From Leuconostoc pseudomesenteroides KCTC 3652 (GTDB lineage Bacteria > Bacillota > Bacilli > Lactobacillales > Lactobacillaceae), in NCBI RefSeq assembly GCF_014634745.1, contig NZ_BMBP01000002.1, forward strand, positions 392,978 to 456,977: a stretch of DNA of 64,000 nucleotides, given 5' to 3'. The position numbers and the translations under genes were made by a program. This document shows, in pieces, positions 1 through 7,311 of the stretch; the stretch's first letter is position 1; the number at the start of each line of letters is the position of its first letter. The notes beneath the pieces are model-generated. The model saw only the letters and a program-made list of their open reading frames with translations. It was not told the origin of the DNA and ran no database searches.

Positions 1-1157
1 CCCAAAGTAAAATTAATAATCAACTTCAAGCAACGCTAACTGAAATTGAGCTGATCAAAGCTTATACAACTGAAAATGCCGAAACGACTAAATTTGAATC
101 AATCGCTGAAGAATCTAATGGTTACTCACTAGAAGCAACTAAATGGCAAGCCATTTTCCAACCACTAGTCACACTAATCAATACAATTGGTACAGCGATT
201 GTGCTATTGTTTGGATCCTTATTAGTCATGAACAAAGCCATGACAATCGGTGATCTTGTTGCTTATTTGGCCTATGTGGCAATGCTACAAGATCCTATCC
301 GTTCGTTTTCAATGCTCATGAATGTGTTTCAAACCGCCCAAGTTTCTTATGATCGCATTAAAAATATTTTGAGTTATGAGCCAAAGATACTTGAACCTAC
401 AACACCTCAACCTTTCCCAAATCCACTCCAGCAACATATTCAGCTTTCTAATGTAACTTTCGATTATGAAATGGGTTCAGATCATGCCTTAAATGATGTT
501 AGTATGACAATTCCAGCCGGTAAAACCACCGCCTTAGTGGGGCGTTCCGGTTCAGGAAAATCAACAATCATCAAACTACTCACTCGTTTTTATGATCGTA
601 GTAAAGGCGATATTTTATTTGACAACATTGATATTCGTACTTTTCAAATTTCAGACCTCAGACAACATATTTCTGTCGTTAGCCAAGATGTCACGATTGT
701 CGATGGCACAATCGCTGACAATATTATGTATGGCAGTAACAATACCAATGAAGAAGCCATCTGGCAAGCAGCAAAGCGCGCTGACATTGCGGATTTCATA
801 GCTAAACAACCCAATCAACTGGCAACGCAAGTTGGAGAACGCGGTTTAAAACTATCAGGTGGTCAAAAACAACGTTTATCAATTGCGCGTGCCCTACTCA
901 AGGATGCACCGATTGTCATTCTTGATGAAGCAACTGCAGCACTTGATAATGAGTCCGAAAAAACAATTCAGCATGCACTCGACAATTTAATGGTAGCAAA
1001 GACGGCAATCGTCATTGCTCATCGACTGAGCACCGTTCATAAGGCTGATCAGATTATTGTGATGAACGACGGTCAAGTTGCTGAAACTGGTACACATGAC
1101 TCACTATTGCAGAAACAAGGAATATACAAACGACTTTACGATGCCCAATTTGAATAA
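1..1157 (+). CDS. ABC transporter, fused permease/ATPase (5' end outside window)
   Basis: Half-transporter of the type I exporter class: a membrane domain followed by a nucleotide-binding domain, normally working as a homo- or heterodimer to export drugs, lipids or peptides. The frame is open to the left edge, so the first ATG/GTG-like codons (for example GTG at 201) are internal and the true start lies outside. Visible motifs are Walker A GRSGSGKST (about 540-570), signature LSGGQKQR (about 855-880), Walker B VILDEATAALD, and the switch histidine in AHRLS. About 60 permease residues precede position 201. Substrate cannot be told. A heterodimer partner would be expected just upstream, outside this window. 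Confidence 0.93.
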   Translation, partial: QSKINNQLQATLTEIELIKAYTTENAETTKFESIAEESNGYSLEATKWQAIFQPLVTLINTIGTAIVLLFGSLLVMNKAMTIGDLVAYLAYVAMLQDPIRSFSMLMNVFQTAQVSYDRIKNILSYEPKILEPTTPQPFPNPLQQHIQLSNVTFDYEMGSDHALNDVSMTIPAGKTTALVGRSGSGKSTIIKLLTRFYDRSKGDILFDNIDIRTFQISDLRQHISVVSQDVTIVDGTIADNIMYGSNNTNEEAIWQAAKRADIADFIAKQPNQLATQVGERGLKLSGGQKQRLSIARALLKDAPIVILDEATAALDNESEKTIQHALDNLMVAKTAIVIAHRLSTVHKADQIIVMNDGQVAETGTHDSLLQKQGIYKRLYDAQFE

Positions 1158-1161
1158 TGAT

Positions 1162-1398
1162 ATGACAAAAAAGACTGTATACGATTTGATGGCTGATCAT
1201 CAAGGTAAAATAGCAAAACTGCAATTTTACGACATGGCTGATCAGTATTTTTTAACGATTGGCGATTGGTCCGTGAAACTTTCTGAAAAGAATGCTACCG
1301 AACTATTTTCAATTTTTAAGGACGATGAACAAGCCACGTTTTCAACGTTTAACCAACGACAGTCGCTTATTGTGACACAAAAAAGGAATCCAGAATAA
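1162..1398 (+). CDS. Small conserved hypothetical protein (78 aa)
   Basis: Short soluble protein beginning MTKKTVYDLMADHQ, with no recognised domain, signal peptide or membrane segment. It begins four bases after the ABC transporter stop, so it is probably co-transcribed and translationally coupled. ATG 1162 is preferred. An in-frame ATG at 1141 and a TTG at 1078 would overlap the transporter, and none has a strong Shine-Dalgarno sequence. The stop codon lies inside the loop of the terminator that follows, so it closes the operon. Function unknown; the position suggests an accessory to the exporter, but that is inference only. Confidence 0.6.
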   Translation: MTKKTVYDLMADHQGKIAKLQFYDMADQYFLTIGDWSVKLSEKNATELFSIFKDDEQATFSTFNQRQSLIVTQKRNPE

Positions 1399-1417
1399 TC
1401 TTGGATTCCTTTTTTTA
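1381..1417. terminator. Intrinsic terminator between convergent genes
   Basis: A stem of AAAAGGAATCCA (1381-1392) with its complement at 1402-1413, flanked by A and T runs, lies between the convergent small ORF and pta. It can act in both directions. Confidence 0.85.
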
Positions 1418-1430
1418 TCAATTAAACGAT

Positions 1431-2414
1431 TTAAGCCAATGCTTGTGCTGCAGTAATAATAGCAACCTTATAAACATCTTCTTCATTGGCACCACGTGAC
1501 AAATCAGAAACAGGTTTTGCCAAACCTTGCAAAATCGGACCAATTGCTTCGTAACCACCCAGTCGTTGGGCAATTTTGTAGCCAATATTTCCGGCTTCTA
1601 AACTTGGAAAAATAAATGTATTGGCGTGCCCAGCAACCTTTGAATCAGGTGCCTTAGCTGCACCAACTGTCGGCACAAAGGCAGCATCGAATTGCAACTC
1701 GCCATCAATCACGTCAGCAAATTCTGGCGCCAACTCTTTAGCTAACTTAGTCGCTTCGGCAACTTTATCTACCAAGGGTGATTTAGCTGAACCCTTTGTT
1801 GAAAATGACAACATGGCTACTCTAGGGTCAATTTCAAAGACTTTTGCAGTCTTGGCAGATTGCACAGCAATTTCAGCCATGGTTGGTGCGTCAATATCAA
1901 TATTGATAGCCGCATCGGAGAAAACATAACGTTCATCACCTTTTTGCATGATGAAGGCACCAGAAATTCGGCTTGAGCCGGGTGCAGTTTTGATAATTTG
2001 CAACGCCGGACGAACCGTGTCGCCCGTTGGATGCGTTGCCCCAGAAACCATGCCATCAGCTTTACCGGTGTAAACAAGCATTGTACCAAAATAATTAACA
2101 TCTTTTAGCCATTTGGCAGCAGTATCGGCGTCCGTCTTGCCTTTACGACGCTCAACCAATGCAGCATTTAATTGCGCTAGCGCACTTTCATCATAGTTGG
2201 CAGGGTCAATCACTTCTACCCCGGACAAATCAAAATTATTAGCGGTGGCAGTAGCTGCAATGGCTTTGCCATCTCCCAACAAAATTGGCTTCAAGAGACC
2301 ATCTGCTACCAATCTAACTGCGGCGCCTTGGATACGAACATCTTCTCCTTCAGGAAACACAATCGTTTTATTTTGACCACTAATTTTGTTTTTAAGTTGC
2401 TCAAATAATTCCAT
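1431..2414 (-). CDS. pta: Phosphate acetyltransferase
   Basis: Interconverts acetyl-phosphate and acetyl-CoA in the cytoplasm. In heterofermentative lactic acid bacteria it feeds acetyl-phosphate made by phosphoketolase into the ethanol branch that reoxidises NADH. The 327-residue protein is the short single-domain (EutD/Pta) form, with VFPEGEDVR near the start and the VSGATHPTGDTVRPALQII segment in the middle. I chose ATG 2414 because GGAGG lies just upstream and MELFEQL is the usual N-terminus; the upstream in-frame ATG at 2444 has no ribosome binding site. It appears monocistronic, with its own terminator at 1381-1417. Confidence 0.95.
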   Translation of the reverse strand: MELFEQLKNKISGQNKTIVFPEGEDVRIQGAAVRLVADGLLKPILLGDGKAIAATATANNFDLSGVEVIDPANYDESALAQLNAALVERRKGKTDADTAAKWLKDVNYFGTMLVYTGKADGMVSGATHPTGDTVRPALQIIKTAPGSSRISGAFIMQKGDERYVFSDAAINIDIDAPTMAEIAVQSAKTAKVFEIDPRVAMLSFSTKGSAKSPLVDKVAEATKLAKELAPEFADVIDGELQFDAAFVPTVGAAKAPDSKVAGHANTFIFPSLEAGNIGYKIAQRLGGYEAIGPILQGLAKPVSDLSRGANEEDVYKVAIITAAQALA

Positions 2415-2525
2415 AATTCCTCCAAATTCACTACTGTGAATCATTAAATTTTCATTTACACCTTAATTGTAACAGACCAAGTCATAATTGTCTGCGATTT
2501 TGTAGTTATTTTGTGAATGTTTTAA

Positions 2526-3188
2526 CTATTCTATCCAATCAATCGGTTCTCGATTATGTGTCCTTAAATACGCATTCGCCTTTGAAAAGGGTTGGCTACC
2601 GAAAAAGCCGCGATATGCTGACAATGGACTAGGATGAGCACTCGTGATAACTAAATGTTTTGATTCATCAACAAAACGTCGCTTTGACTGCGCAAATTTC
2701 CCCCATAAAATAAAGACTTTCGGCGTACTATCTTCTGAAGCAATTTGAATCAAGGCATCAGTTAATGGTTCCCAAATTAAACCTTGATGTGCATTAGCGC
2801 GTCCTTCCGGAACAGTTAGTACAGCGTTGAGCAATAAAACGCCCTGCTCTGCCCAACTTGTTAAATCATGAGACTGACGCTGCCCGATATCTGTTGACAG
2901 TTCTTTTAAAATATTTTGCAAGGACGGCGGCGCAGGAACGGCGTCAGGAACTGAAAAACTAAGACCCTGCGCTTGTCCAACTTCATGATATGGATCTTGT
3001 CCCATTATCACTATTTTAGTCTCAGGTAGTGGTGTTGTTTCTAGAGCGGCAAATATTTTCTCTCTGGGCGGAAAAATATTTTCTGTTAAACGATAGGTTT
3101 GATTAATAAATATTGCCACACGATCTAAATAATCCGAAGTAAGTTTTGCTTTGACGGCTGGTGCCCAAGTTGTGTGAGTTAACGGCAT
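2526..3188 (-). CDS. ung: Uracil-DNA glycosylase
   Basis: Removes uracil from DNA by cleaving the N-glycosidic bond, starting base-excision repair. Family 1 signatures are intact. The water-activating motif GQDPYH is at residues 63-68, the uracil-binding LLLNAVLTV is near 118-126, and the minor-groove loop [14 protein letters not shown] is at 185-198 with its catalytic histidine. The 220-residue length is normal. It starts at ATG 3188 after a purine-rich GAAAGAAG segment. It lies divergently from the next gene, so the 51-base gap must hold both promoters. Confidence 0.96.
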   Translation of the reverse strand: MPLTHTTWAPAVKAKLTSDYLDRVAIFINQTYRLTENIFPPREKIFAALETTPLPETKIVIMGQDPYHEVGQAQGLSFSVPDAVPAPPSLQNILKELSTDIGQRQSHDLTSWAEQGVLLLNAVLTVPEGRANAHQGLIWEPLTDALIQIASEDSTPKVFILWGKFAQSKRRFVDESKHLVITSAHPSPLSAYRGFFGSQPFSKANAYLRTHNREPIDWIE

Positions 3189-3239
3189 TTTTTTCTTCTT
3201 TCATGATAAAATAATAGGTGAATGAGAGGTGCTTAGCAG

Positions 3240-3779
3240 ATGACAAAATATTATTTGAGACAACGACATAGTATTGATGATGGTGTCAATATTGTTTTTG
3301 ACTCCGACTTTAAGGCATCTTACCTTGTATCAGGTCGCTCTGGTAAAAAGTCTGATGAGCTTCATGTTCAAGACATGTCAGGCAATGTGCTAGTCCGTAT
3401 TCGTCAAACTTCTTATGGCATTTTACCACGATTCACACTTAACTACCGTGGCCATATCGTTGGCTCAATCAGCTTTACATTTGGACATCTCGGTGACATT
3501 GTGTATGTTCGTCATCTTGGTTGGTTAATTTCTGGCAATTTTATTGCCAATCGCTACCTCATCTACCACAATACCAAAAAATTACTCAGTGTCAAACCCG
3601 AAAGTCGTCCTGATGGTATCTATAACCAGTTAACCGTTACTTTCGACTCACAAGCACCTGTTCATATTGCTATTGCTGCTCTATTGGATATTTGGGGCGT
3701 AAAATCTAACCCGCTAACAGCCATCAAATGGCTACCAGGCCAAAACCGCACCTACAAATTAACGACCAAAGTACACTAA
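3240..3779 (+). CDS. LURP-one-related (YxjI-like) hypothetical protein
   Basis: A 179-residue protein starting MTKYYLRQRHS, rich in predicted beta strands, in the pattern of the bacterial LURP-one-related/tubby-like fold. That pattern is an N-terminal YYLRQR element, then repeated strands around VRIRQTSYGILPRF and an amphipathic C-terminal helix IAIAALLDIWGV. The bacterial members have no firmly assigned biochemical role; related tubby proteins bind phosphoinositides. Start ATG 3240 follows GAGAGGTG. The gene stands alone, followed by a strong bidirectional terminator. The family call rests on remembered sequence flavour and is moderate. Confidence 0.65.
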   Translation: MTKYYLRQRHSIDDGVNIVFDSDFKASYLVSGRSGKKSDELHVQDMSGNVLVRIRQTSYGILPRFTLNYRGHIVGSISFTFGHLGDIVYVRHLGWLISGNFIANRYLIYHNTKKLLSVKPESRPDGIYNQLTVTFDSQAPVHIAIAALLDIWGVKSNPLTAIKWLPGQNRTYKLTTKVH

Positions 3780-3783
3780 AAAA

Positions 3784-3840
3784 CCACCAATTTTCTCATT
3801 AAACAATGAAATTTGGTGGCTTTTATTATTTTAGAACTTG
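3784..3840. terminator. Bidirectional intrinsic terminator
   Basis: CCACCAA (3784-3790) pairs with TTGGTGG (3833-3839). The stem is extended by the AT-rich inner arms CTCATT/AATGA and flanked by A and T runs. It lies between the convergent LURP-one-like gene and the EIIC gene. Confidence 0.8.
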
Positions 3841-3846
3841 GTTAAA

Positions 3847-4986
3847 TTAGATCATTTCCAAATGCAATTGTTGTGGCTTAGCCCAACCAATTTTGCGCAT
3901 AATGCGATAACCGATAAATGAAACAACGATTGGTACGGCAACGCCGACGCCCATATAAGCAGCAAATGCAACTGGGTTAGATCCTGCCAATGCCAATGGC
4001 ACAATGAATGAGTTAAATCCGATACCTGCCATCGCGAATGGTGCCGTCACATGGAAGACCATTGTTGCAATTGGGGCAGCAATGGCGGCGCCAATCATTG
4101 GTGGGATAATCAAAGCTGGGTTTTCTGTCAAATTAGGAAATTGAATTTTTGGGGTTACAATACCTTGTGCAATGGTTGCCCCAATCTTGTTTTCATGGAA
4201 TGACATTGCAGGGAAACCAACGAATACTGCGGTTGTACCAATCAAGATAGCACCGGCTGCTTCAGGTGATGTTACACCCGTAGCACCAATAGCGACTGCT
4301 AATGCTGCCGCTGAAGCTGGTGTCATGGTCAAAGCACCGAATACCATCGCAACAACAGCTGTTCCAATAATTGGGTTAACTGCCACACTTGAGGCAATGA
4401 AAGCACCAATAGCAACCAAAATTGGTGTTGTTACAGCGGCCAAATAATAACCGGCAACTGTTCCAACAATTGTTGTTGCAGCAGGGACGATCACCATATC
4501 CAATGGTGTTTTACCGCTCAACCATTTACCAAACAATACAGCTATCAAACCAGCCAATACGGCTGAAATTGGTTGACCAGTTGTAATAATTGCCGATCCA
4601 GCAGCTTGTGCACCGGCATAACCAGTTGCGGTAACACCTTGGACAGCTTTATCAGTGAAAAATACAGCGTTAGCACCAACCGCTGATGCGGCCATAGCAC
4701 TAAACATAACCATTGTGTTGGTCTTCATTTGTGAAGCAATCGCTGCGCCAAAAGCAGCTGGCAACATTACTTTGGTGATAGCGCCCATTTGTACCATTGG
4801 TGCCCAATGAATAAATCCTGCAATTGTTTGCAACAATAGGCCCATACCCAAAGTCACCAATATTGCATTAGAGACAGCAGCACTGACTTTGTAGACTGTA
4901 TCGCGAATTGATTCTTTGTCGACAGCGGCTGACTTTTTGTTACTTGCTGATTTTACCTGTTCTGCTGTAATTGCATTTTGTGCCAT
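3847..4986 (-). CDS. Orphan PTS_EIIC_2-family membrane permease
   Basis: A 379-residue polytopic membrane protein with about nine hydrophobic segments, Ala/Gly-rich. It resembles the PTS_EIIC_2 (Pfam PF13303-type) group usually annotated 'PTS sugar transporter subunit IIC'. Residues 1-30 are polar and cytoplasmic. Characteristic stretches are TTGQPISAVLAGL and GFPAMSFHENKIG. No EIIA, EIIB or catabolic enzyme gene is adjacent, so a phosphotransferase role is unproven. Start ATG 4986 follows AAGGAG at 4995-5000. It is monocistronic and preceded by a leader of about 270 bases encoding a leucine-rich peptide and an attenuator. This points to control by charged tRNA-Leu and hints that the substrate is linked to branched-chain amino acids rather than sugar (inference). 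Confidence 0.8.
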   Translation of the reverse strand: MAQNAITAEQVKSASNKKSAAVDKESIRDTVYKVSAAVSNAILVTLGMGLLLQTIAGFIHWAPMVQMGAITKVMLPAAFGAAIASQMKTNTMVMFSAMAASAVGANAVFFTDKAVQGVTATGYAGAQAAGSAIITTGQPISAVLAGLIAVLFGKWLSGKTPLDMVIVPAATTIVGTVAGYYLAAVTTPILVAIGAFIASSVAVNPIIGTAVVAMVFGALTMTPASAAALAVAIGATGVTSPEAAGAILIGTTAVFVGFPAMSFHENKIGATIAQGIVTPKIQFPNLTENPALIIPPMIGAAIAAPIATMVFHVTAPFAMAGIGFNSFIVPLALAGSNPVAFAAYMGVGVAVPIVVSFIGYRIMRKIGWAKPQQLHLEMI

Positions 4987-5027
4987 AATTCTTTCTCCTT
5001 AAATGTGTGTTCTCCAATGTGAGCCCA

Positions 5028-5155
5028 CAATCGTTGAGAAAAATAAAAATGCCCCAACGATTGCTCGTTAGGACATTCCTACCTAACCAGCTACCAAACT
5101 TATCAATGACGATAGTCTAGTAGCTGCTGTTGCTCAAATAACAACCTACTAGACT
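5028..5155 (-). promoter_or_regulatory. Attenuator leader with mutually exclusive hairpins upstream of EIIC
   Basis: Read on the minus-strand RNA. Arm A (5155-5146, AGTCTAGTAG) pairs perfectly with arm B (5123-5114). B overlaps CAGCTAC (5126-5120), which instead pairs with GTAGCTG (5094-5088) and can extend into GTT at 5087-5085. GTTAGG (5087-5082) can pair with CCTAAC (5072-5067), which is the 5' arm of the terminator. After the terminator, CAACGATTG (5036-5028) is the perfect complement of CAATCGTTG (5063-5055), the terminator's 3' arm region. Arm A begins at the last base of the leader-peptide stop codon. The set reads as pause, anti-terminator and terminator states chosen by where a ribosome stops. 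Confidence 0.75.
5041..5077 (-). terminator. Intrinsic terminator within the EIIC leader
   Basis: On the minus-strand RNA a 13-base-pair stem (5077-5065 with 5060-5048, two G-U pairs, GCAA loop) runs into a U-rich tail (5049-5041, continuing UUCUC). It lies about 55 bases before the EIIC start codon, so unregulated transcription should stop before the gene. Confidence 0.85.
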
Positions 5156-5217
5156 CAAATGAGTTGGAGGTTGAGGAGGAGGGCGTTATTGAATTTGATG
5201 GTCATGTGCTTTGTCAT
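5155..5217 (-). CDS. Leucine-rich regulatory leader peptide (20 aa)
   Basis: A 20-codon ORF starting at ATG 5217, six bases after AAGGAGT (5224-5230), an ideal ribosome binding site. The peptide reads MTKHMTIKFNNALLLNLQLI and then UGA. Codons 13, 14, 15, 17 and 19 are all CUC leucine, an unusual choice in such an AT-rich genome. The stop codon abuts the first arm of the downstream hairpins. This is the layout of amino-acid attenuation leader peptides: scarcity of charged tRNA-Leu(CUC) would stall the ribosome and free the downstream RNA to fold as an anti-terminator. The peptide itself probably has no other job. Confidence 0.8.
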   Translation of the reverse strand: MTKHMTIKFNNALLLNLQLI

Positions 5218-5269
5218 GATACGACTCCTTAAATTTGAGCGACGAATGCGCTATTACTTTATGAATATT

Positions 5270-5298
5270 AATATACACTACTAATATTTACATGTCAA
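5270..5298 (-). promoter_or_regulatory. Promoter of the EIIC leader
   Basis: TTGACA (5298-5293) and TATATT (5275-5270) are separated by exactly 17 bases, which matches the housekeeping sigma-factor consensus. Transcription would start near 5263 and run through the leader peptide and attenuator. Confidence 0.85.
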
Positions 5299-5328
5299 TA
5301 CTTTTTCTAAATTCTAATAAAAGTGTAG

Positions 5329-5334
5329 TATAAT
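5329..5334 (+). promoter_or_regulatory. -10 element of the small membrane-protein operon
   Basis: A perfect TATAAT lies 22 bases upstream of the start codon at 5357. The -35 match near 5305-5310 (TTCTAA) is weak. It is divergent from the EIIC leader promoter. Confidence 0.55.
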
Positions 5335-5356
5335 TGAATGATTGGAGGGTTTATCT

Positions 5357-5683
5357 ATGAAAAAATTATTTCAATTCATTGGTGCTATTGTCACCATCAT
5401 TGTTATGCTACTCATTCTCATCCCTATTTTACTTGTTGTTATTGGTGTTGCTGTGCCAGTTGTTTTAAGTATTATTGGTATCGCGTTGTTATTTGCCCTA
5501 ATTGTTGCAGCTATTGGTGGTATCATCGCTATGCTGACAATGTGGCGTTTTAGACGTGATATTAAAAACAATGATTTTGACTTTGAACATCATGGCAAAC
5601 ATTATAATGTTCACATTGACAAACACGGTGCAAGCTTTAAAAATCGACGCGACGTGACTGAAGATGATGATACCCTATCTTGA
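5357..5683 (+). CDS. Small membrane protein with charged cytoplasmic tail
   Basis: A 108-residue protein starting MKKLFQFIGAI. Residues 5-65 are almost wholly hydrophobic (Ile, Val and Leu rich) and could form two or three membrane helices. They are followed by WRFRRDIK and a charged, His-rich tail with DFDFEHHGKHYNVHIDKHG. No known domain was recognised; it resembles phage-shock or envelope-stress type small membrane proteins only in general shape. ATG 5357 is chosen because GGAGGG lies at 5344-5349. Its end overlaps the next gene by 20 bases, so the two are translationally coupled. Confidence 0.75.
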   Translation: MKKLFQFIGAIVTIIVMLLILIPILLVVIGVAVPVVLSIIGIALLFALIVAAIGGIIAMLTMWRFRRDIKNNDFDFEHHGKHYNVHIDKHGASFKNRRDVTEDDDTLS

Positions 5684-6374
5684 ACAACTCAATCAATGGG
5701 AAGAAAAGTTTGCAACAGCATCTGATGTTCTTTTTAAAATTCAGTCAGCTAAAAAAGCCATTGTCAGCTTGAAGCTCCAACAATTACCAAAAAATAACTT
5801 ACCCCTACTATCCTTTTCAGAAAAAGAAATTTTTAGCAATTTTGCGTTAATGCCGCTTGATGATGATTTAGCTATGTTTCGACAAGAAATCATTCAAACA
5901 TTTGGTATTTGGCATATTCCTAATCAGCGATGGTTAGTTGATTTACATCATTTTATCAATGGTCGTTCAGTATTAGAAATTATGGCTGGCAATGCTTTGA
6001 TTTCTGCTGGACTCCGACAACTACAAGATGAAGTAACCAGCACAGACAATTTTGATTGGCGTGGTCAAGATATTTTGACGCCTAAACCATGGACTCATGT
6101 TGAACAAGAAGATGCACTAGAAAGTGTCAAGCGGAGATCCTTTGATGTTTTAATTTTAAGTTGGGCCCCTGACACTCAAAACATTGATTGGCAAATTTTA
6201 AACACCTTGCGTAACCAAGGATTTACAGGGGATTTTATTGTCATCGGTGAACAAAATGGCGTTACAAATTCTCCTGAATTTTGGCAAAATGCGATTTTGT
6301 CGCAACCAGAAATTCTCAATCAGAACCATCAACCCTTTGATACGATTAAAGACGCTGTTTGGTTAGTCAAATAA
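5664..6374 (+). CDS. SAM-dependent methyltransferase-like protein
   Basis: A 236-residue soluble protein. The segment VLEIMAGNALISAGL (about residues 99-113) matches the glycine-rich motif I of class I methyltransferases (consensus E/DxGxGxG). The acidic TSTDNFDW segment fits motif II, and FDVLILSWAPD fits motif IV. The target is unknown. The start overlaps the upstream membrane-protein gene (ATG 5664 or 5667), so expression is coupled. The N-terminal 80 residues are helical and unassigned. The family is frequently seen as a hypothetical methyltransferase in lactic acid bacteria; methyl transfer itself is inferred. Confidence 0.7.
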   Translation: MMIPYLEQLNQWEEKFATASDVLFKIQSAKKAIVSLKLQQLPKNNLPLLSFSEKEIFSNFALMPLDDDLAMFRQEIIQTFGIWHIPNQRWLVDLHHFINGRSVLEIMAGNALISAGLRQLQDEVTSTDNFDWRGQDILTPKPWTHVEQEDALESVKRRSFDVLILSWAPDTQNIDWQILNTLRNQGFTGDFIVIGEQNGVTNSPEFWQNAILSQPEILNQNHQPFDTIKDAVWLVK

Positions 6375-6411
6375 AAAACGATTACGTAAGAATTATACGT
6401 AATCGTTTTTT
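6373..6411. terminator. Bidirectional intrinsic terminator
   Basis: A near-perfect 16-base stem (6373-6388 with 6396-6411, AAAAAACGATTACGTA type) serves both the methyltransferase gene and the convergent DUF368 gene. Confidence 0.9.
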
Positions 6412-7282
6412 ATTTGTATTTTTTTTCTAAGCCACTCATCCAGTACCCTACTACGATACCCAAAACAAACAGGATCGCACTAATTAAGACACTGGTCATG
6501 TTGAAACCACTATAATCGGCAACTGGCGGTATGACAATCAAGAATGTTGAAACAACAACAATCGCCAAAATAAAGTGATAAACAAGAGAATAAAAGTGCT
6601 GCAACAAGTAACTCATGACTTTAGAAAAGGAAATTAAAGTCACCATCGCTCCTACAGCAATTGGTATGAAAACACCCATGTCCGCGCGTTTGAAGCCAGC
6701 TAACATTGGATCAAACAGGCCAAGATATAACAAAAAATTCGATGGACTTAAACCAGGTACTATCACACCTAGTGCAATGAGTGCCCCTGCCAACAACCAA
6801 GAAAAGAAATTAATTGGCATTTGTCCAAAAATGGCAGTCATATTATACAAAAATAACCCGCCCACAACTGCTGTTACACCAAACATGATCCAATCACGAT
6901 AGCTGCGCCCTTTTTTTGCACTTTCTTTGAATAGCGCAGGCAATGTCCCAACAATTGCACCAGCAAATCCCCAAAGCACTATTGCTTTATAGGAGACCAA
7001 CAAAAACTCAAGCGGTCGGCTGAGTAAAATAATACCAGCAATTCCGCCCAAACCGACCGGCAAAAAAAACGCAAAATCTCGTTTGAAATTTTGACGAATA
7101 TGAGCCATAAAACTGAGCATGCGCTCGTAAAGTCCTAATATAGCAGCCAAAACACCACCAGAAACGCCTGGCAAAATAAAACCTAAGGCAATAAAAACAC
7201 CTTTAATAAAGCGAATAAACCAATTCGTGATTTGTTTTTTTTCCATAGCATTAAGATTAAAGGATAAATGAGAAGGTGTCAA
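6410..7282 (-). CDS. popT: DUF368 membrane protein, probable polyprenyl-phosphate transporter
   Basis: A polytopic protein of 290 residues with eight or more hydrophobic segments. It shows the DUF368 hallmark repeat: GFILPGVSGGVLAAILGLYE near the N-terminus and a second copy, IVPGLSPSNFLLYLGL, in the middle. DUF368 proteins (PopT) have been shown in other bacteria to return undecaprenyl phosphate across the membrane for reuse in wall and teichoic acid synthesis. The start is either TTG 7282 or ATG 7246; neither has a strong ribosome binding site. It lies 29 bases after apt, with which it is probably co-transcribed. Confidence 0.85.
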   Translation of the reverse strand: MTPSHLSFNLNAMEKKQITNWFIRFIKGVFIALGFILPGVSGGVLAAILGLYERMLSFMAHIRQNFKRDFAFFLPVGLGGIAGIILLSRPLEFLLVSYKAIVLWGFAGAIVGTLPALFKESAKKGRSYRDWIMFGVTAVVGGLFLYNMTAIFGQMPINFFSWLLAGALIALGVIVPGLSPSNFLLYLGLFDPMLAGFKRADMGVFIPIAVGAMVTLISFSKVMSYLLQHFYSLVYHFILAIVVVSTFLIVIPPVADYSGFNMTSVLISAILFVLGIVVGYWMSGLEKKYK

Positions 7283-7311
7283 GCTCTGCCACTATCCAAT
7301 TTTTGACACTT

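Noticed and set aside
4172..4447. 91-codon plus-strand ORF opposite the EIIC gene
   Set aside because: It is a low-complexity Ala/Ile reading of the antisense of a membrane-protein gene, with no ribosome binding site and no protein-like pattern.
5095..5113. T-box in the EIIC leader
   Set aside because: There is no GGTGGNACC T-box sequence, and a translated Leu-rich ORF with RBS fits peptide-mediated attenuation better.
5338..5553. 71-codon plus-strand ORF overlapping the small membrane protein
   Set aside because: Frame shadow; Cys/Tyr/His-rich nonsense. The real gene uses ATG 5357 with GGAGGG upstream in another frame.
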